Source: Nocardioidaceae bacterium
GTDB lineage: Bacteria > Actinomycetota > Actinomycetes > Propionibacteriales > Nocardioidaceae
DNA length: 11,862 nucleotides
NCBI GenBank assembly: GCA_020438665.1
Contig: JAGQUE010000089.1
Span: 1-11,862, forward strand
Direction of reading: 5' to 3'
The notes under the pieces are model-generated. The model saw only the letters and a list, made by a program, of their open reading frames with translations, did not search any database and had not been told where the DNA came from. Within the stretch, counting starts at the first letter, position 1, and the number at the start of each line of letters is the position of its first letter. Below are positions 1-6,887 of this stretch, in pieces. The position numbers and the translations under genes were made by a program.

Positions 1-608
1 TCGGCTCGGCTGACCCGCGCCGGATACATCGTCGGGGCGCGGACGGCGAAGGTCACCAGCCTCACCGAGGTGTCGATCCGGCGGAGGATCTCGACCACCC
101 GGTCCAGCAGCGCCCACGTGGCATCGTCGCCCCGGAAGCCGACTGTCACCCGGGTGACGCGGGCCTCGGGGGCGGCCTGATAGCCGCGGGGTGCGATCGC
201 CAGCGGCAACGGCGAGGAGTGGAGCAGCCGGTCCACCTTGGAGGTGAGCGCGATCCGCCCGAGGGGGCCGTCGTCACCGGAGCCGACCACGATCAGCCCC
301 GCGTCCTGCTGGGCGGCCCGGTCGAGGAGGGCCTGCGGCACCGAGCGACCGGCGACCCACGACGTCGTACTGCTCACATCGGGGTGCTCAGCGAGCAGCG
401 AGGTCGCGTCGGCGACCGCGGCTCGGCCCTGCTCGGCAGCCCAGGCCTCGAACTCGCGGTCGGTGTCGCCAGCCACGGCCGTCGGCCAGCCCTGCGGTAC
501 GACGGCCACGACGTGGACGTCGTCATGGTCCGAGCGGGCGAGCTGGCAGGCCAGCGCGATCGCACCGTGGTCGTCCTTGTGGGGACTGAACCCCACGACA
601 TAGGTCAC
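1..608 (-). CDS. Universal stress protein, tandem Usp domains (partial, C-terminus cut off)
   Basis: About 202 codons are visible; the gene runs off the left edge. I start it at the GTG at 608-606, because that frame gives a Usp fold from the first residue (TYVVGFSPHKDDHGAIA) and a GAGGA sits 6 bases upstream. An ATG at 601 opens a different frame with a nonsense translation. Domain 1 spans roughly residues 1-141 and ends in GLIVVGSGDDGPLGRIAL and a LLHSSPLPLAIAP strand. Domain 2 begins near residue 151 (RVTRVTVGFRGDDA). The nucleotide-binding signature G-2x-G-9x-G(S/T) of ATP-binding Usp proteins is only partly kept: the last glycine position reads TS (residues 122-123). ATP binding is therefore uncertain. 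Its start overlaps the permease stop by four bases (GTGA), so the two are probably co-translated. Usp proteins are cytoplasmic stress or regulatory proteins, and pairing with a transporter is common. Family assignment is confident; the specific role is unknown. Confidence 0.9.
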   Translation of the reverse strand, partial: MTYVVGFSPHKDDHGAIALACQLARSDHDDVHVVAVVPQGWPTAVAGDTDREFEAWAAEQGRAAVADATSLLAEHPDVSSTTSWVAGRSVPQALLDRAAQQDAGLIVVGSGDDGPLGRIALTSKVDRLLHSSPLPLAIAPRGYQAAPEARVTRVTVGFRGDDATWALLDRVVEILRRIDTSVRLVTFAVRAPTMYPARVSRA

Positions 609-2137
609 CGCAGGTCCTCATCGTCACGGTCGGCGAAGCGACCCTGCGGCTCCGCGATCTCCTCGGGCGTCCGATAGTGGTTGAGCACCGCGTGGTGACG
701 GCCATAGAGCAGGTAGGCGACGACCACGATCGCGATCCAGGCCCCGAAGATCGCCCAGGTGATCGGGGCCAGGCCCCACATGATGTAGATGCAGGCCGCG
801 ATGGTGAGCAGCGGCGTGACCGGATAGCCGGGGATCTTGAACGGGCGCTCCAGATCAGGGTCGGTGCGGCGCAGCACCATGATCCCGATGGCCACCACCG
901 AGAACGCCATGAGCGTGCCGATCGAGACGGTGTCCCATAGATAGTCCGACGGCACGAACCCGCCGATGAGGGCGACCACGACGGCGACGACGACCGTGTT
1001 GTAGACCGGCGTCATCGTCGTGGCGTTCACCTCGGTGAACCGGCGCGACACCATGCCGTCGCGGCTGATGGAGAACAGGATGCGGGTCTGTCCATAGAGC
1101 GACACCAGGGTCACCGAGAAGATCGAGATCACCGCGCCCGCGGCCAGGATCGTGCTCCACACCTCGTTGCCCGTGATGTCCTTGAGGATCTGGGCCAGTC
1201 CGGCGTCGGCGGCCTCCGGCGAGGAGAAGAACGCCACCGGCTTGGCGGCCAGACCCGCCATCGCGACCAGGATATAGATGCCCGACACGATGCAGAGCGC
1301 CGCGATGATCGCACGAGGCAGCGCCCGCTGCGGGTCCTTGACCTCCTCACCAGCGGTGGCGACGGCGTCCAGGCCGATGAAGGAGAAGAAGATCGTGCCC
1401 GCGGCGGCGCTGACGCCGGCGAACCCCGAGGCCCAGAAGTTGTCGAAGTGATCGGCCTTGAACGCCGTGAACGCGATCACCGAGAACAGCGTCAGCACCC
1501 CGAGCTTGATCAGCACCATGATCGTGTTGATCCGGGCCGACTCGGTCGCGCCGCGGACCAACAGCAGCGCACACAGCCCGATCAGGATCACCGCGGGCAG
1601 GTTGATGAGCCCGCCCGTGGCGACACCGTCGCTCCCGGGGATCGGCGACACCGACAGCGCCTCGGGCAGCTGGAACCCGAAGAGCGAGTGCAGGAGCTCG
1701 TTGAAATAGCTGCTCCAGCCGACCGCCACGGCGCCGGTCGCGACGCCGTACTCGAGCAGGACGCAGCCGGCGATCACGACGGCGACGCCCTCGCCGAGGG
1801 CGTGGTAGGCATAGGAGTACGTCGACCCGCTCACCGGGATGGCGCTGGCCATCTCGGCGTAGGCGAGGGCCGACAGCCCCGCTGCGATCCCGGCGACCAG
1901 GAAGCTGATCAGCACCGCCGGCCCGGCCTTGGGGACGGCCTCGCCGAGCACGAAGAAGATGCCCGTGCCGACTGTCGCGCCGACCCCGAACATCGTCAGC
2001 TGGAAGGTGCTCAGGTTGCGCGCGAGCTCCTCGCCCGGATGGTGCTGCTGGGCGAACACGATCGGTTTGCGGCGGCGCAGCTGCTCCCCGAGGGAGCGAG
2101 GAGCGGAGCCGGTGGATGCGACGCGGGACAGGGCCAT
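605..2137 (-). CDS. APC-family amino acid permease (cationic amino acid transporter type)
   Basis: 510 residues, a normal length for APC-superfamily permeases of the CAT/YhdG type. After a cytoplasmic N-terminus of about 42 residues, the first membrane helix carries the family signature GVGATVGTGIF (residues 51-61). The unwound glycine-rich stretch in this signature binds the substrate amino and carboxyl groups. The next loop has the AYAEMASAIPVSGSTYSYAY element typical of the group. About 12 hydrophobic segments follow, ending near YLLYGRHHAVL and a charged cytoplasmic tail. The ATG at 2137 is supported by GAGGAGG 5 bases upstream. Known members move amino acids by proton symport or exchange; the substrate cannot be read from sequence. 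The stop overlaps the start of the downstream stress-protein gene (GTGA), forming a two-gene operon. Confidence 0.93.
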   Translation of the reverse strand: MALSRVASTGSAPRSLGEQLRRRKPIVFAQQHHPGEELARNLSTFQLTMFGVGATVGTGIFFVLGEAVPKAGPAVLISFLVAGIAAGLSALAYAEMASAIPVSGSTYSYAYHALGEGVAVVIAGCVLLEYGVATGAVAVGWSSYFNELLHSLFGFQLPEALSVSPIPGSDGVATGGLINLPAVILIGLCALLLVRGATESARINTIMVLIKLGVLTLFSVIAFTAFKADHFDNFWASGFAGVSAAAGTIFFSFIGLDAVATAGEEVKDPQRALPRAIIAALCIVSGIYILVAMAGLAAKPVAFFSSPEAADAGLAQILKDITGNEVWSTILAAGAVISIFSVTLVSLYGQTRILFSISRDGMVSRRFTEVNATTMTPVYNTVVVAVVVALIGGFVPSDYLWDTVSIGTLMAFSVVAIGIMVLRRTDPDLERPFKIPGYPVTPLLTIAACIYIMWGLAPITWAIFGAWIAIVVVAYLLYGRHHAVLNHYRTPEEIAEPQGRFADRDDEDLR

Positions 2138-2232
2138 GGCTGCCTCCTCAAGCCCGGGCTGCCGCGTCCCGAGCGCGTGTCCGTCAATCTAGACCGGCCC
2201 GCGGCCGCTGGCGAGGGTCGACAGCACCGCTG
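2138..2232. other. Permease upstream region
   Basis: This gap between the vapC relic and the permease start holds the permease ribosome binding site (GAGGAGG, just upstream of 2137). It presumably also holds the promoter, but I see no convincing -35/-10 pair. The inverted repeat at 2220-2234 overlaps its distal end. Confidence 0.5.
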
Positions 2233-2234
2233 TC
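2220..2234. repeat. Perfect 6-bp inverted repeat (GACAGC-acc-GCTGTC) upstream of the permease
   Basis: Two perfect 6-base arms, 2220-2225 and 2229-2234, are separated by three bases, about 83 bases upstream of the permease start. The spacing would suit a dimeric regulator site or a small hairpin. It also lies at the broken 3' end of the vapC relic. Nothing in the sequence identifies a binding protein, and repeats this short arise by chance in GC-rich DNA. Confidence 0.25.
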
Positions 2235-2519
2235 AGTGCGGCAGGACGTGGACGTGTCGCCGATCGGCTGGCGCCACCGCGGCCACGATGCCGGCGTGGA
2301 AGGTGACGATGTCCGGGCCGGGGAACGTCCGATCGGTGACTCGCGGGTTGAGCAGGAGTCGGACGAGGGCGCTCTCGGTCAACGGGTGGCGTGCCACGTT
2401 CCCGAGTGCTCACTCAAGGCGGCGTGGGCAGTCCGGTGATGGACGTGGGTCGAGAGCGTCAGGACGACGAGGACATTCACGTCACACAGCGACGACGATC
2501 CGGGCGCCTGACTCATCAT
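2233..2519 (-). pseudogene. VapC-type PIN-domain toxin relic, frameshifted and C-terminally truncated
   Basis: From ATG ATG at 2519-2514 the frame reads MMSQAPGSSSLCDVNVLVV and then LTLSTHVHHRTAHAAL. This is the opening of a VapC PIN domain, with the first catalytic aspartate at about residue 13 (CDVNVL). The frame hits TGA at 2381-2379. In the neighbouring frame the protein resumes at once as HPLTESALVRLLLNPRV and ends at TGA 2235-2233. LTESALVRLL is the VapC second-helix motif with the conserved glutamate. Joining the frames requires restoring one base near 2382-2395. Even joined it gives only about 95 residues, against roughly 130-145 in this family. The C-terminal region with the last catalytic aspartates is missing, so it should be inactive. 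Both stretches keep strong GC3 bias, indicating recent coding. The start lies inside the upstream vapB relic, the usual vapBC arrangement. Confidence 0.72.
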
Positions 2520-2758
2520 CGTCGCGGTGGGCGTTGACGAGCTCGGGCGTCACATCGTGACCGGCGTCGCCCAGCAACACCGGGAACGGCGAGTAGGACA
2601 CCTCGATGCGGATCTGCTCGCCCTGGCCTGGTCGGGCGTCGGCGCCCAGCCCACGTCGCGCGAGCAGTGAGACAGCGGCTCCCCCACTGATGCCCTCCGC
2701 GCGCGAGCGACCGGACGGCGGCCGGCGCGGTGTCATCGATGTCCAAGGGGGTGCGCAT
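2482..2758 (-). pseudogene. VapB-type antitoxin relic with a +1 frameshift
   Basis: The ATG at 2758 opens with MRTPLDIDDTAPAAVRSLAR, the ribbon-helix-helix start of VapB antitoxins (compare the common MRTTLDIDD...AAARxLA pattern). Around 2694-2700, in a GCGCGCG run, the sense switches frame by one base. It continues as EGISGGAAVSLLARRGL and ends with SYSPFPVLLGD and HDVTPELVNAHRDDD. That is the VapB C-terminal layout: a toxin-binding FPV stretch, then (I/V)TPE. From start to stop is 277 bases, exactly one more than a whole number of codons. Skipping one base gives 91 residues, near family length. Both halves have strong GC3 bias. The unshifted frame from a GTG at 2787 lacks the RHH start and is less likely. 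The start lies 34 bases after the ankyrin gene stop and lacks a clear Shine-Dalgarno. It could be a real mutation or a sequencing error. Confidence 0.7.
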
Positions 2759-2791
2759 AGGGACATCGTGCGCATCATGGACGTCACCGCA

Positions 2792-4099
2792 TCAAGCGTC
2801 GTTGCCGTGGTGGCCCTCCAGCAGCGTCACGATCCCGTCGAAGCCACGCTGCTCGGCGTGCTGGAGGGCCGTGACGCCGTCGGCGTCGGCGATCGCGGGA
2901 TCGGCCCCGGCCGCGAGCAGGATCCGCACGATCTCCTGGTGGGCCCGGCCGCCGTCGCCGAGGATCACCGCCTCGAGCAACGCCGTCCAGCCGAGGTTGT
3001 TGACGTGGTTGACGTCGATGCCGGTCCTCACGACACGGCGCACATAGTCGACGTGGCCGCGCTCGCTGGCCGGGATCACCGAGACTCCGCCATAGCGGTT
3101 GCGGATGGTCAGGTCCGGGCCCGCAGGCAGCAGCGCCTCGAGCATCGCCACACTGCCGGTCACTCCGGTGACGAGCCACGGGGTGTCGTGGCGGTCGTCG
3201 AGGGCATCGGGGTCGGCCCCGGCCGCGACCAGCACCTCGCCCACCGCCACGTGGTCATAGGTGGCGGCCAGCAGGAGGGCGGTCCGGTCGTGGTCGTCAC
3301 GCGCCTCGAGGTCGGCTCCGGCGCGCAGCGCCACGGCAACGGCGTCGGCGTCTCCCTCGCGGGCGGCGGCGAGCAGGGCGTCGTCGGGGCGGGCGGGCGG
3401 CTCGGCGGTCGTCATGGTGGCCAGGATCCTCTCCAGCCCGGCGAAACCTCGCTCGCGGGCCATCTCGAGCGGGGTGAGTCCGGCCGACGGCGAGCGGCGC
3501 TGGAGCTGGACGCCGGCGGCGGCGAGCACCCGGACGGTCGTCGCATAGGCGCGGGTGTCCTCGCCGAGCCAGACGGCTTCGTGGATGGCCTGATAGCCGA
3601 TCCGGTTGACGTGGTCGCGGTCGATCCCCGCCCGGAGGAGCTCCCCGACGACGAGGGCGTGGCCGCGCTCCGCGGCCCGGATGAGGCCGGTGCCGTCCCA
3701 GCTGTCCTTGTCGTCGACCTTCGCCCCGTGGCGCAGGGTCAGCCGGAGCAGCCGCAGGTGACCCTCGCTGGTCGCGATGAGGTAGGCCGACTGCCGGGTG
3801 TCGTCCTTGGCGTTGACGTCGGCTCCCCGGCCGATCAGCCGACGGGCCGACGCGACGTCGTTGGCCCACGCGGCGTCACGCAGCCGCCGGTCGAGCACCG
3901 CCTGTCGGCGTGGCCCGGGGGCCTTCTCCGCTGACGCTCTCGGGCTCGGTCGCGCGACCGGGTGGTCGGTGGTCGTCGGCCGGTCGGCGCTGGGAACCGG
4001 ACCAGCGGAGGGTTCCGTGGCGCTGCACGCCGCCAGCAGGATCACCCCGGAGACCACGGCGACCGCGGCCGTCGTACGGCGGCGGCGTGCGCGCAGCAT
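2792..4099 (-). CDS. Ankyrin-repeat lipoprotein (about 11 repeats, duplicated halves)
   Basis: 435 residues. The N-terminus is a lipoprotein signal: basic RARRRR, a hydrophobic core, then the lipobox LAAC with the acylated cysteine at residue 25. A proline/serine/threonine-rich linker follows to about residue 66, so the repeats should be displayed outside the membrane. Repeats fill residues 70-229 (about five) and 240-429 (about six). Recognisable units include GRGADVNAKDD, RAGADLEARDDHDRTALLLAA and LLAAGADPAIADADGVTALQHA. The halves align: GLIRAAERGH with VIPASERGH, IHEAVWLGED with LLEAVILGDG, LEMARERGF with LQHAEQRGF. The start is supported by GAGGAGG just upstream of 4099. Ankyrin repeats bind proteins; no enzyme domain is present, so this is probably an extracytoplasmic binding or scaffold protein. 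Its partner is unknown, and neither flanking gene suggests one. Confidence 0.9.
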   Translation of the reverse strand: MLRARRRRTTAAVAVVSGVILLAACSATEPSAGPVPSADRPTTTDHPVARPSPRASAEKAPGPRRQAVLDRRLRDAAWANDVASARRLIGRGADVNAKDDTRQSAYLIATSEGHLRLLRLTLRHGAKVDDKDSWDGTGLIRAAERGHALVVGELLRAGIDRDHVNRIGYQAIHEAVWLGEDTRAYATTVRVLAAAGVQLQRRSPSAGLTPLEMARERGFAGLERILATMTTAEPPARPDDALLAAAREGDADAVAVALRAGADLEARDDHDRTALLLAATYDHVAVGEVLVAAGADPDALDDRHDTPWLVTGVTGSVAMLEALLPAGPDLTIRNRYGGVSVIPASERGHVDYVRRVVRTGIDVNHVNNLGWTALLEAVILGDGGRAHQEIVRILLAAGADPAIADADGVTALQHAEQRGFDGIVTLLEGHHGNDA

Positions 4100-4169
4100 G
4101 GGTCCTCCTCCCGCGGCCGGGCGTTGGCCTCCACTGTGCCCCGCGGCGCCAAGGCGAGGGCCCAGTCGG

Positions 4170-4331
4170 TCAGGCGCCGACGAACCCGGTCGGCGCGGCA
4201 GCGACCAGGCACCCTTCCTGAAGCACCACCGGGATGGGGTCGCCGATCGCCAGGGAACGCCCCTCGACGTCGTCGTCGAGGTTGCGGAAGCCCAGCAGGA
4301 CCCAGCTAGCGTCCCGGCGCTGCACCAGGCG
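4170..4331 (-). pseudogene. Unidentified C-terminal protein fragment
   Basis: On the minus strand, the last 50 or so codons before TGA (4172-4170) look like real protein: ASWVLLGFRNLDDDVEGRS, then LAIGDPIPVVLQEG and CLVAAAPTGFVGA. Nearly every codon ends in G or C. Upstream of about 4331 the same frame turns into arginine/proline-rich text typical of a non-coding frame over the MFS gene. The coding signal therefore begins abruptly with no credible start. I read it as the tail of a decayed gene of roughly beta-sheet character and cannot name the family. It meets the LacI relic tail-inward at about 4331, suggesting a deletion joined two broken genes. Confidence 0.4.
4174..4196. repeat. 8-bp perfect inverted repeat, possible terminator hairpin
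   Basis: Arms GCGCCGAC (4174-4181) and GTCGGCGC (4189-4196) flank a 7-base loop. The hairpin sits over the last codons of the minus-strand fragment ending at 4170, between the MFS gene and the ankyrin gene. There is no T-run on either side, so a classic intrinsic terminator is not supported. It may be a GC-rich actinobacterial-style terminator or chance. Confidence 0.3.
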
Positions 4332-4459
4332 TGCCGCTGTTCGAGATGGGCGTGCGCGCCGTCGAGACCCTGCTCGCGCCCGACCCCATGCCGCGCCTAC
4401 AGCGTGTGCAGATGGCTCTACGCCGCCGCCGCTCGGTGGCGCCGCCCCGACCTGGCTGA
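4322..4459 (+). pseudogene. LacI-family regulator C-terminal relic
   Basis: The plus-strand frame from about 4331 reads VPLFEMGVRAVETLLAP, then PMPR and MALRRRRSVAPP, ending at TGA 4457-4459. This matches the end of LacI/GalR regulators: a (V/Q)PxYEMGxxAVxxLL helix, then PRR...LRxRxSxAPP. A TAG at 4307-4309 closes the frame upstream, and the DNA-binding and most of the sugar-binding domain are absent. Only about 42 residues survive. LacI regulators usually sit beside sugar-uptake or glycosidase genes, so this patch may be the scar of a lost sugar locus. The assignment rests on a short match. Confidence 0.5.
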
Positions 4460-4486
4460 GGGTGGCGCGGGTGCTGGCCCGGCTGG

Positions 4487-5665
4487 CTAACGACTCAACC
4501 GCGTCGCCGGGTCTCGATCGACCCGGCCGAGAAGCACCAGGCAGACCGCAGCACCACCGACCACCCCGGGGAGGACGAGGAGTCCGGTGGCCAGCGACGT
4601 CGCGTCGGCGAGCGCCCCGATCGTCACGGGGGCGAGGATCACCGCGACGCCGGTGACCATGACGGCCCGACTGCTCGCGGCCCCGCTCTGTCCCGGAGCC
4701 AGGGAGATCGCCACCGCGATGCCCATCGGGAAGAGGTTGCCGATGCCGACGCCGAGCAACGTCAGCCCGACCAGGGCCTGGACCGGCGTCGTCGCCGGCC
4801 AGAGTGCTAGGAATCCGACGACGTTGAGGGCCAGCGCGCCAGCGAGCAACCGCTGCGGGGCGTGCCGCCGCGCCAGCCGACTGCCGAAGGTGCGGCCCAC
4901 GACGACGCCGGCGAAGTAGCCCACCATCACGGCGACCGCCGTATCGGTGGTGACGCCGGTCGCCTGCTCGGTGAAGGTCGCCCCCCAGCCGGTGATGCAC
5001 CACTCGGCGGCCGTCGTACAGAAGAGCAGCGCAGCGGCGAGCCAGAACCGCGGCGGCAGTCTGCCTGCCAGCACGTCCTCGGGACGTGCTGCGGTGATCA
5101 CCGTGGCGCGGTTGCCCCACCACAGCAGCGCCGGGACCACGAGCGACGCCACGACGGCCACCCGCCACCCCAGGTGAAGTCCGGCGACCAGCGACAGCGC
5201 GCCGATCAGCACGACATAGGCCACGGCGGCCGCGACATTGGCCTCCGCCAAGGCCACCGTGCGCTGGTCCCGGGGGTGGTGGTCGGCAAGCGTGGCCTGC
5301 ACGGTGACCAGGACCAGCCCTCCCCCGACCCCCATCACCAGGATGCCGCCGATCGTGACCACCGGGCTGCGACCCACGACCAGCCCCACGGCTCCGAGGC
5401 TCATCAGGCCCGTCGCCGACCACAGCAGCCACCCTCGGCCGACGCGCCGTTCCACCGCCGGAGCCATCAGACCGGCCAGCGTGCTGCCGAACGCGAACGC
5501 GGCGACGTGGAGGCCGGCCACGGTGTAGTCGAAGGCCAGCTCGCGACGAAGATGCCCGATGACCAGCCCAGGAGCGGCCTGGAGATAGGCGAACCACCCC
5601 AGCAGCGCATAGAGCAGCCAGCTCAGCCGGTCACGGACGAACGGCGACGCGACAGGACTGCTCAT
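4487..5665 (-). CDS. Major facilitator superfamily transporter
   Basis: 392 residues with about 12 hydrophobic segments, the usual MFS size. In the first half, the loop after helix 2 is GLMAPAVERRVGRG (residues 65-78), a degenerate MFS motif A. Its counterpart in the second half is GRTFGSRLARR (257-267). A buried acidic residue sits in TTAAEWCITGWG (E221), helix 7. Other glycine-rich helices include MGVGGGLVL (111-119) and LLGVGIGNLFPMGI (303-316). I chose the ATG at 5665: the longer frame from 5785 adds 40 arginine-rich residues with no membrane character. A GGGAGGA lies about 11 bases upstream, a rather long spacing. The gene is divergent from the helical-repeat gene at 5893 across 227 bases. 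Substrate and direction of transport cannot be told. Confidence 0.88.
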   Translation of the reverse strand: MSSPVASPFVRDRLSWLLYALLGWFAYLQAAPGLVIGHLRRELAFDYTVAGLHVAAFAFGSTLAGLMAPAVERRVGRGWLLWSATGLMSLGAVGLVVGRSPVVTIGGILVMGVGGGLVLVTVQATLADHHPRDQRTVALAEANVAAAVAYVVLIGALSLVAGLHLGWRVAVVASLVVPALLWWGNRATVITAARPEDVLAGRLPPRFWLAAALLFCTTAAEWCITGWGATFTEQATGVTTDTAVAVMVGYFAGVVVGRTFGSRLARRHAPQRLLAGALALNVVGFLALWPATTPVQALVGLTLLGVGIGNLFPMGIAVAISLAPGQSGAASSRAVMVTGVAVILAPVTIGALADATSLATGLLVLPGVVGGAAVCLVLLGRVDRDPATRLSR

Positions 5666-5892
5666 CAGCGTCCGGTCCTCCCCGTCATCCGCGCCGCGTG
5701 CCCGGGTGTCAGACCTCACGGCGTGCAGCCGCCCCAGCCTACGTGAGCCACCCGACCGACCCGCAGGCGCCGGAGAACGCAACACCGGCCCGCCCCAGGG
5801 TCTGATGGCTCACCTTCGCTTGCCCGGCGGCTGTTGGCGGCGTGCCATGGAAGGGTCCTGCTCGCCCACCCGAGTAGGGGAGGCGCCCGCCC
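5666..5892. promoter_or_regulatory. Divergent intergenic region between the MFS and helical-repeat genes
   Basis: Both flanking genes start outward from this 227-base gap, so it must hold promoters for each direction unless transcripts are very long. A GGGGAGG lies 9 bases before the ATG at 5893 and serves the plus-strand gene. I see no clear -10/-35 pair or operator palindrome. Confidence 0.45.
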
Positions 5893-6639
5893 ATGACACG
5901 GACCGACATCCTGCTGCTGATCGGCCTGCTCGGCCTGCTCGTGAGCGTGTCGGCGGCCGTCCGCCAGCGCACCGTCGTGACCCAGCAGGTCTCGTCCCGG
6001 TTCGTCGCCGTCATCGCCGAGCTGGAGGGCCTCCAGGCCCTCGACCGCCGCCCCCTCCTCGAGTCTCCCGACAACCTGCGCGAGACCACCGGCAGGCTGC
6101 TCGCCCGACGGCTACGCCTGGCCCAACGGGCAGCGCTGCTCAGCCGCCGCCTCGATCGGCGACTCGTCACCGCCGAGGACCACGCCACGGTGGCCGGCGC
6201 GCTCGCGCTGTGTGGCGACCTCGATCTGTCGCTCTCACTCTGGCGACGTGCCATCCACGAGGCGCGCGGTGGCAGCCGCCTGGCGGAGGCGGCCTATTGG
6301 CGTGGTCTCGCCGACTGCCACCGGCTCCGGGGTGAGTTCCGGGCGATGCGGGCAGCGGCCGAGCATGCGCTCGAGGTGAGTCCGCTCTGGGACGACCGTG
6401 GCCGCTACGACTACATCTGCACGTGCGCCGACGCCGCCGAGGCGGAGTTCATGGTCGACGGAGGCGCCTCGGCAGCGGTCACCACGCTGCTCGTCGACGG
6501 GTTCCAGATGCTCGCCGAGATGCTCGACCCCACCACCCGGGAGCTGGCCTTCCTGCGACTGGAGACCGCCCGGATCGCGACCATGACGCCGGACGCGCCG
6601 TCGTACGGCCGACCGCCCAAGGACCTCCCCCCGCTGTGA
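5893..6639 (+). CDS. Membrane-anchored helical-repeat (TPR-like) protein of unknown function
   Basis: 248 residues. A single N-terminal membrane helix (about 5-23, ILLLIGLLGLLVSVSAAV) is followed by a basic, helical linker. Residues 90-215 look like paired amphipathic helices of the TPR kind: ATVAGALALCGDLDLSLSLW, EAAYWRGLADCHRLRGEF, AMRAAAEHALEVSPLWDD, ADAAEAEFMVDGGASAA. The A/G/Y spacing is typical of such repeats but no unit matches the consensus strongly. The short basic patch after the helix suggests the domain stays in the cytoplasm. GGGGAGG 9 bases upstream supports the ATG. It is the only confident plus-strand gene here, divergent from the MFS gene and convergent with the cox operon, so its partners are not apparent. 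I do not recognise the family. Confidence 0.8.
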   Translation: MTRTDILLLIGLLGLLVSVSAAVRQRTVVTQQVSSRFVAVIAELEGLQALDRRPLLESPDNLRETTGRLLARRLRLAQRAALLSRRLDRRLVTAEDHATVAGALALCGDLDLSLSLWRRAIHEARGGSRLAEAAYWRGLADCHRLRGEFRAMRAAAEHALEVSPLWDDRGRYDYICTCADAAEAEFMVDGGASAAVTTLLVDGFQMLAEMLDPTTRELAFLRLETARIATMTPDAPSYGRPPKDLPPL

Positions 6640-6887
6640 GCGTCGCGGCGTGGCCGGCAGACCCGCTCGGCGGCGCCACTGCAGCGGCGGCGCCATCTGG
6701 TCGTCCCCGGGATGAGCATCGGCGACATCGGCGACCGTGCTCTGGCCGCCGGGATCGCCCTGCACCTTCTCTCGTCCCCGTCGCGCTGCCGGCCCCGGCC
6801 GCCTGGGCCTTGCTCCCGGCCGCGGCCGGGTTGGCGGCGGGTCCAGCAACCAGCGCCGGGTGACCCCGAGCCGGTGGGCCAGACCGG
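6640..6887. other. Convergent intergenic region with possible gene relics and GC-rich palindromes
   Basis: No intact gene is visible. Two short stretches keep coding-like bias. On the plus strand, MSIGDIGDRALAAGIALHL begins at 6712. One frame over, near 6766, it continues as LVPVALPAPAAWALLPAA up to TGA 6861-6863, as if a hydrophobic C-terminus had been frameshifted. On the minus strand near 6835-6895, LTGLAHRLGVTRRWLLDPPP looks protein-like for about 20 residues only. A repeated GGCGGCGCC (6669-6677, 6686-6694) and the palindrome at 6815-6830 could help end the two converging transcripts. All of this is weak. Confidence 0.3.
6815..6830. repeat. 16-bp perfect palindrome
   Basis: CCCGGCCGCGGCCGGG is its own reverse complement and lies between two converging genes, 57 bases past the coxG stop. 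It could form a cruciform or act as a bidirectional transcription barrier, but with no loop and no T-run it is not a standard terminator. In 70% GC DNA some such palindromes are expected. Confidence 0.35.

Noticed and set aside
374..601. ATG at 601 as the start of the stress-protein gene
   Set aside because: That frame reads S/R/T-rich nonsense; the GTG at 608 with GAGGA upstream gives a textbook Usp fold.
1448..2560. Plus-strand open frame over the permease and vapC relic
   Set aside because: Antisense shadow rich in R/Q/D/H; the permease motifs on the other strand explain the bias.
2606..3934. Long plus-strand open frame opposite the ankyrin gene
   Set aside because: Its translation is low-complexity shadow text, while the minus strand shows regular ankyrin repeats, a lipobox and a strong ribosome site.
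4332..5597. Minus-strand open frame running through the MFS gene in another frame
   Set aside because: R/G/A-rich shadow of the MFS gene; only its last 50 or so codons (after 4331) look like protein, and those are listed separately.
5666..5785. Longer MFS start giving 40 more residues
   Set aside because: The extension is arginine-rich and polar with no membrane helix; family homology begins after the ATG at 5665.
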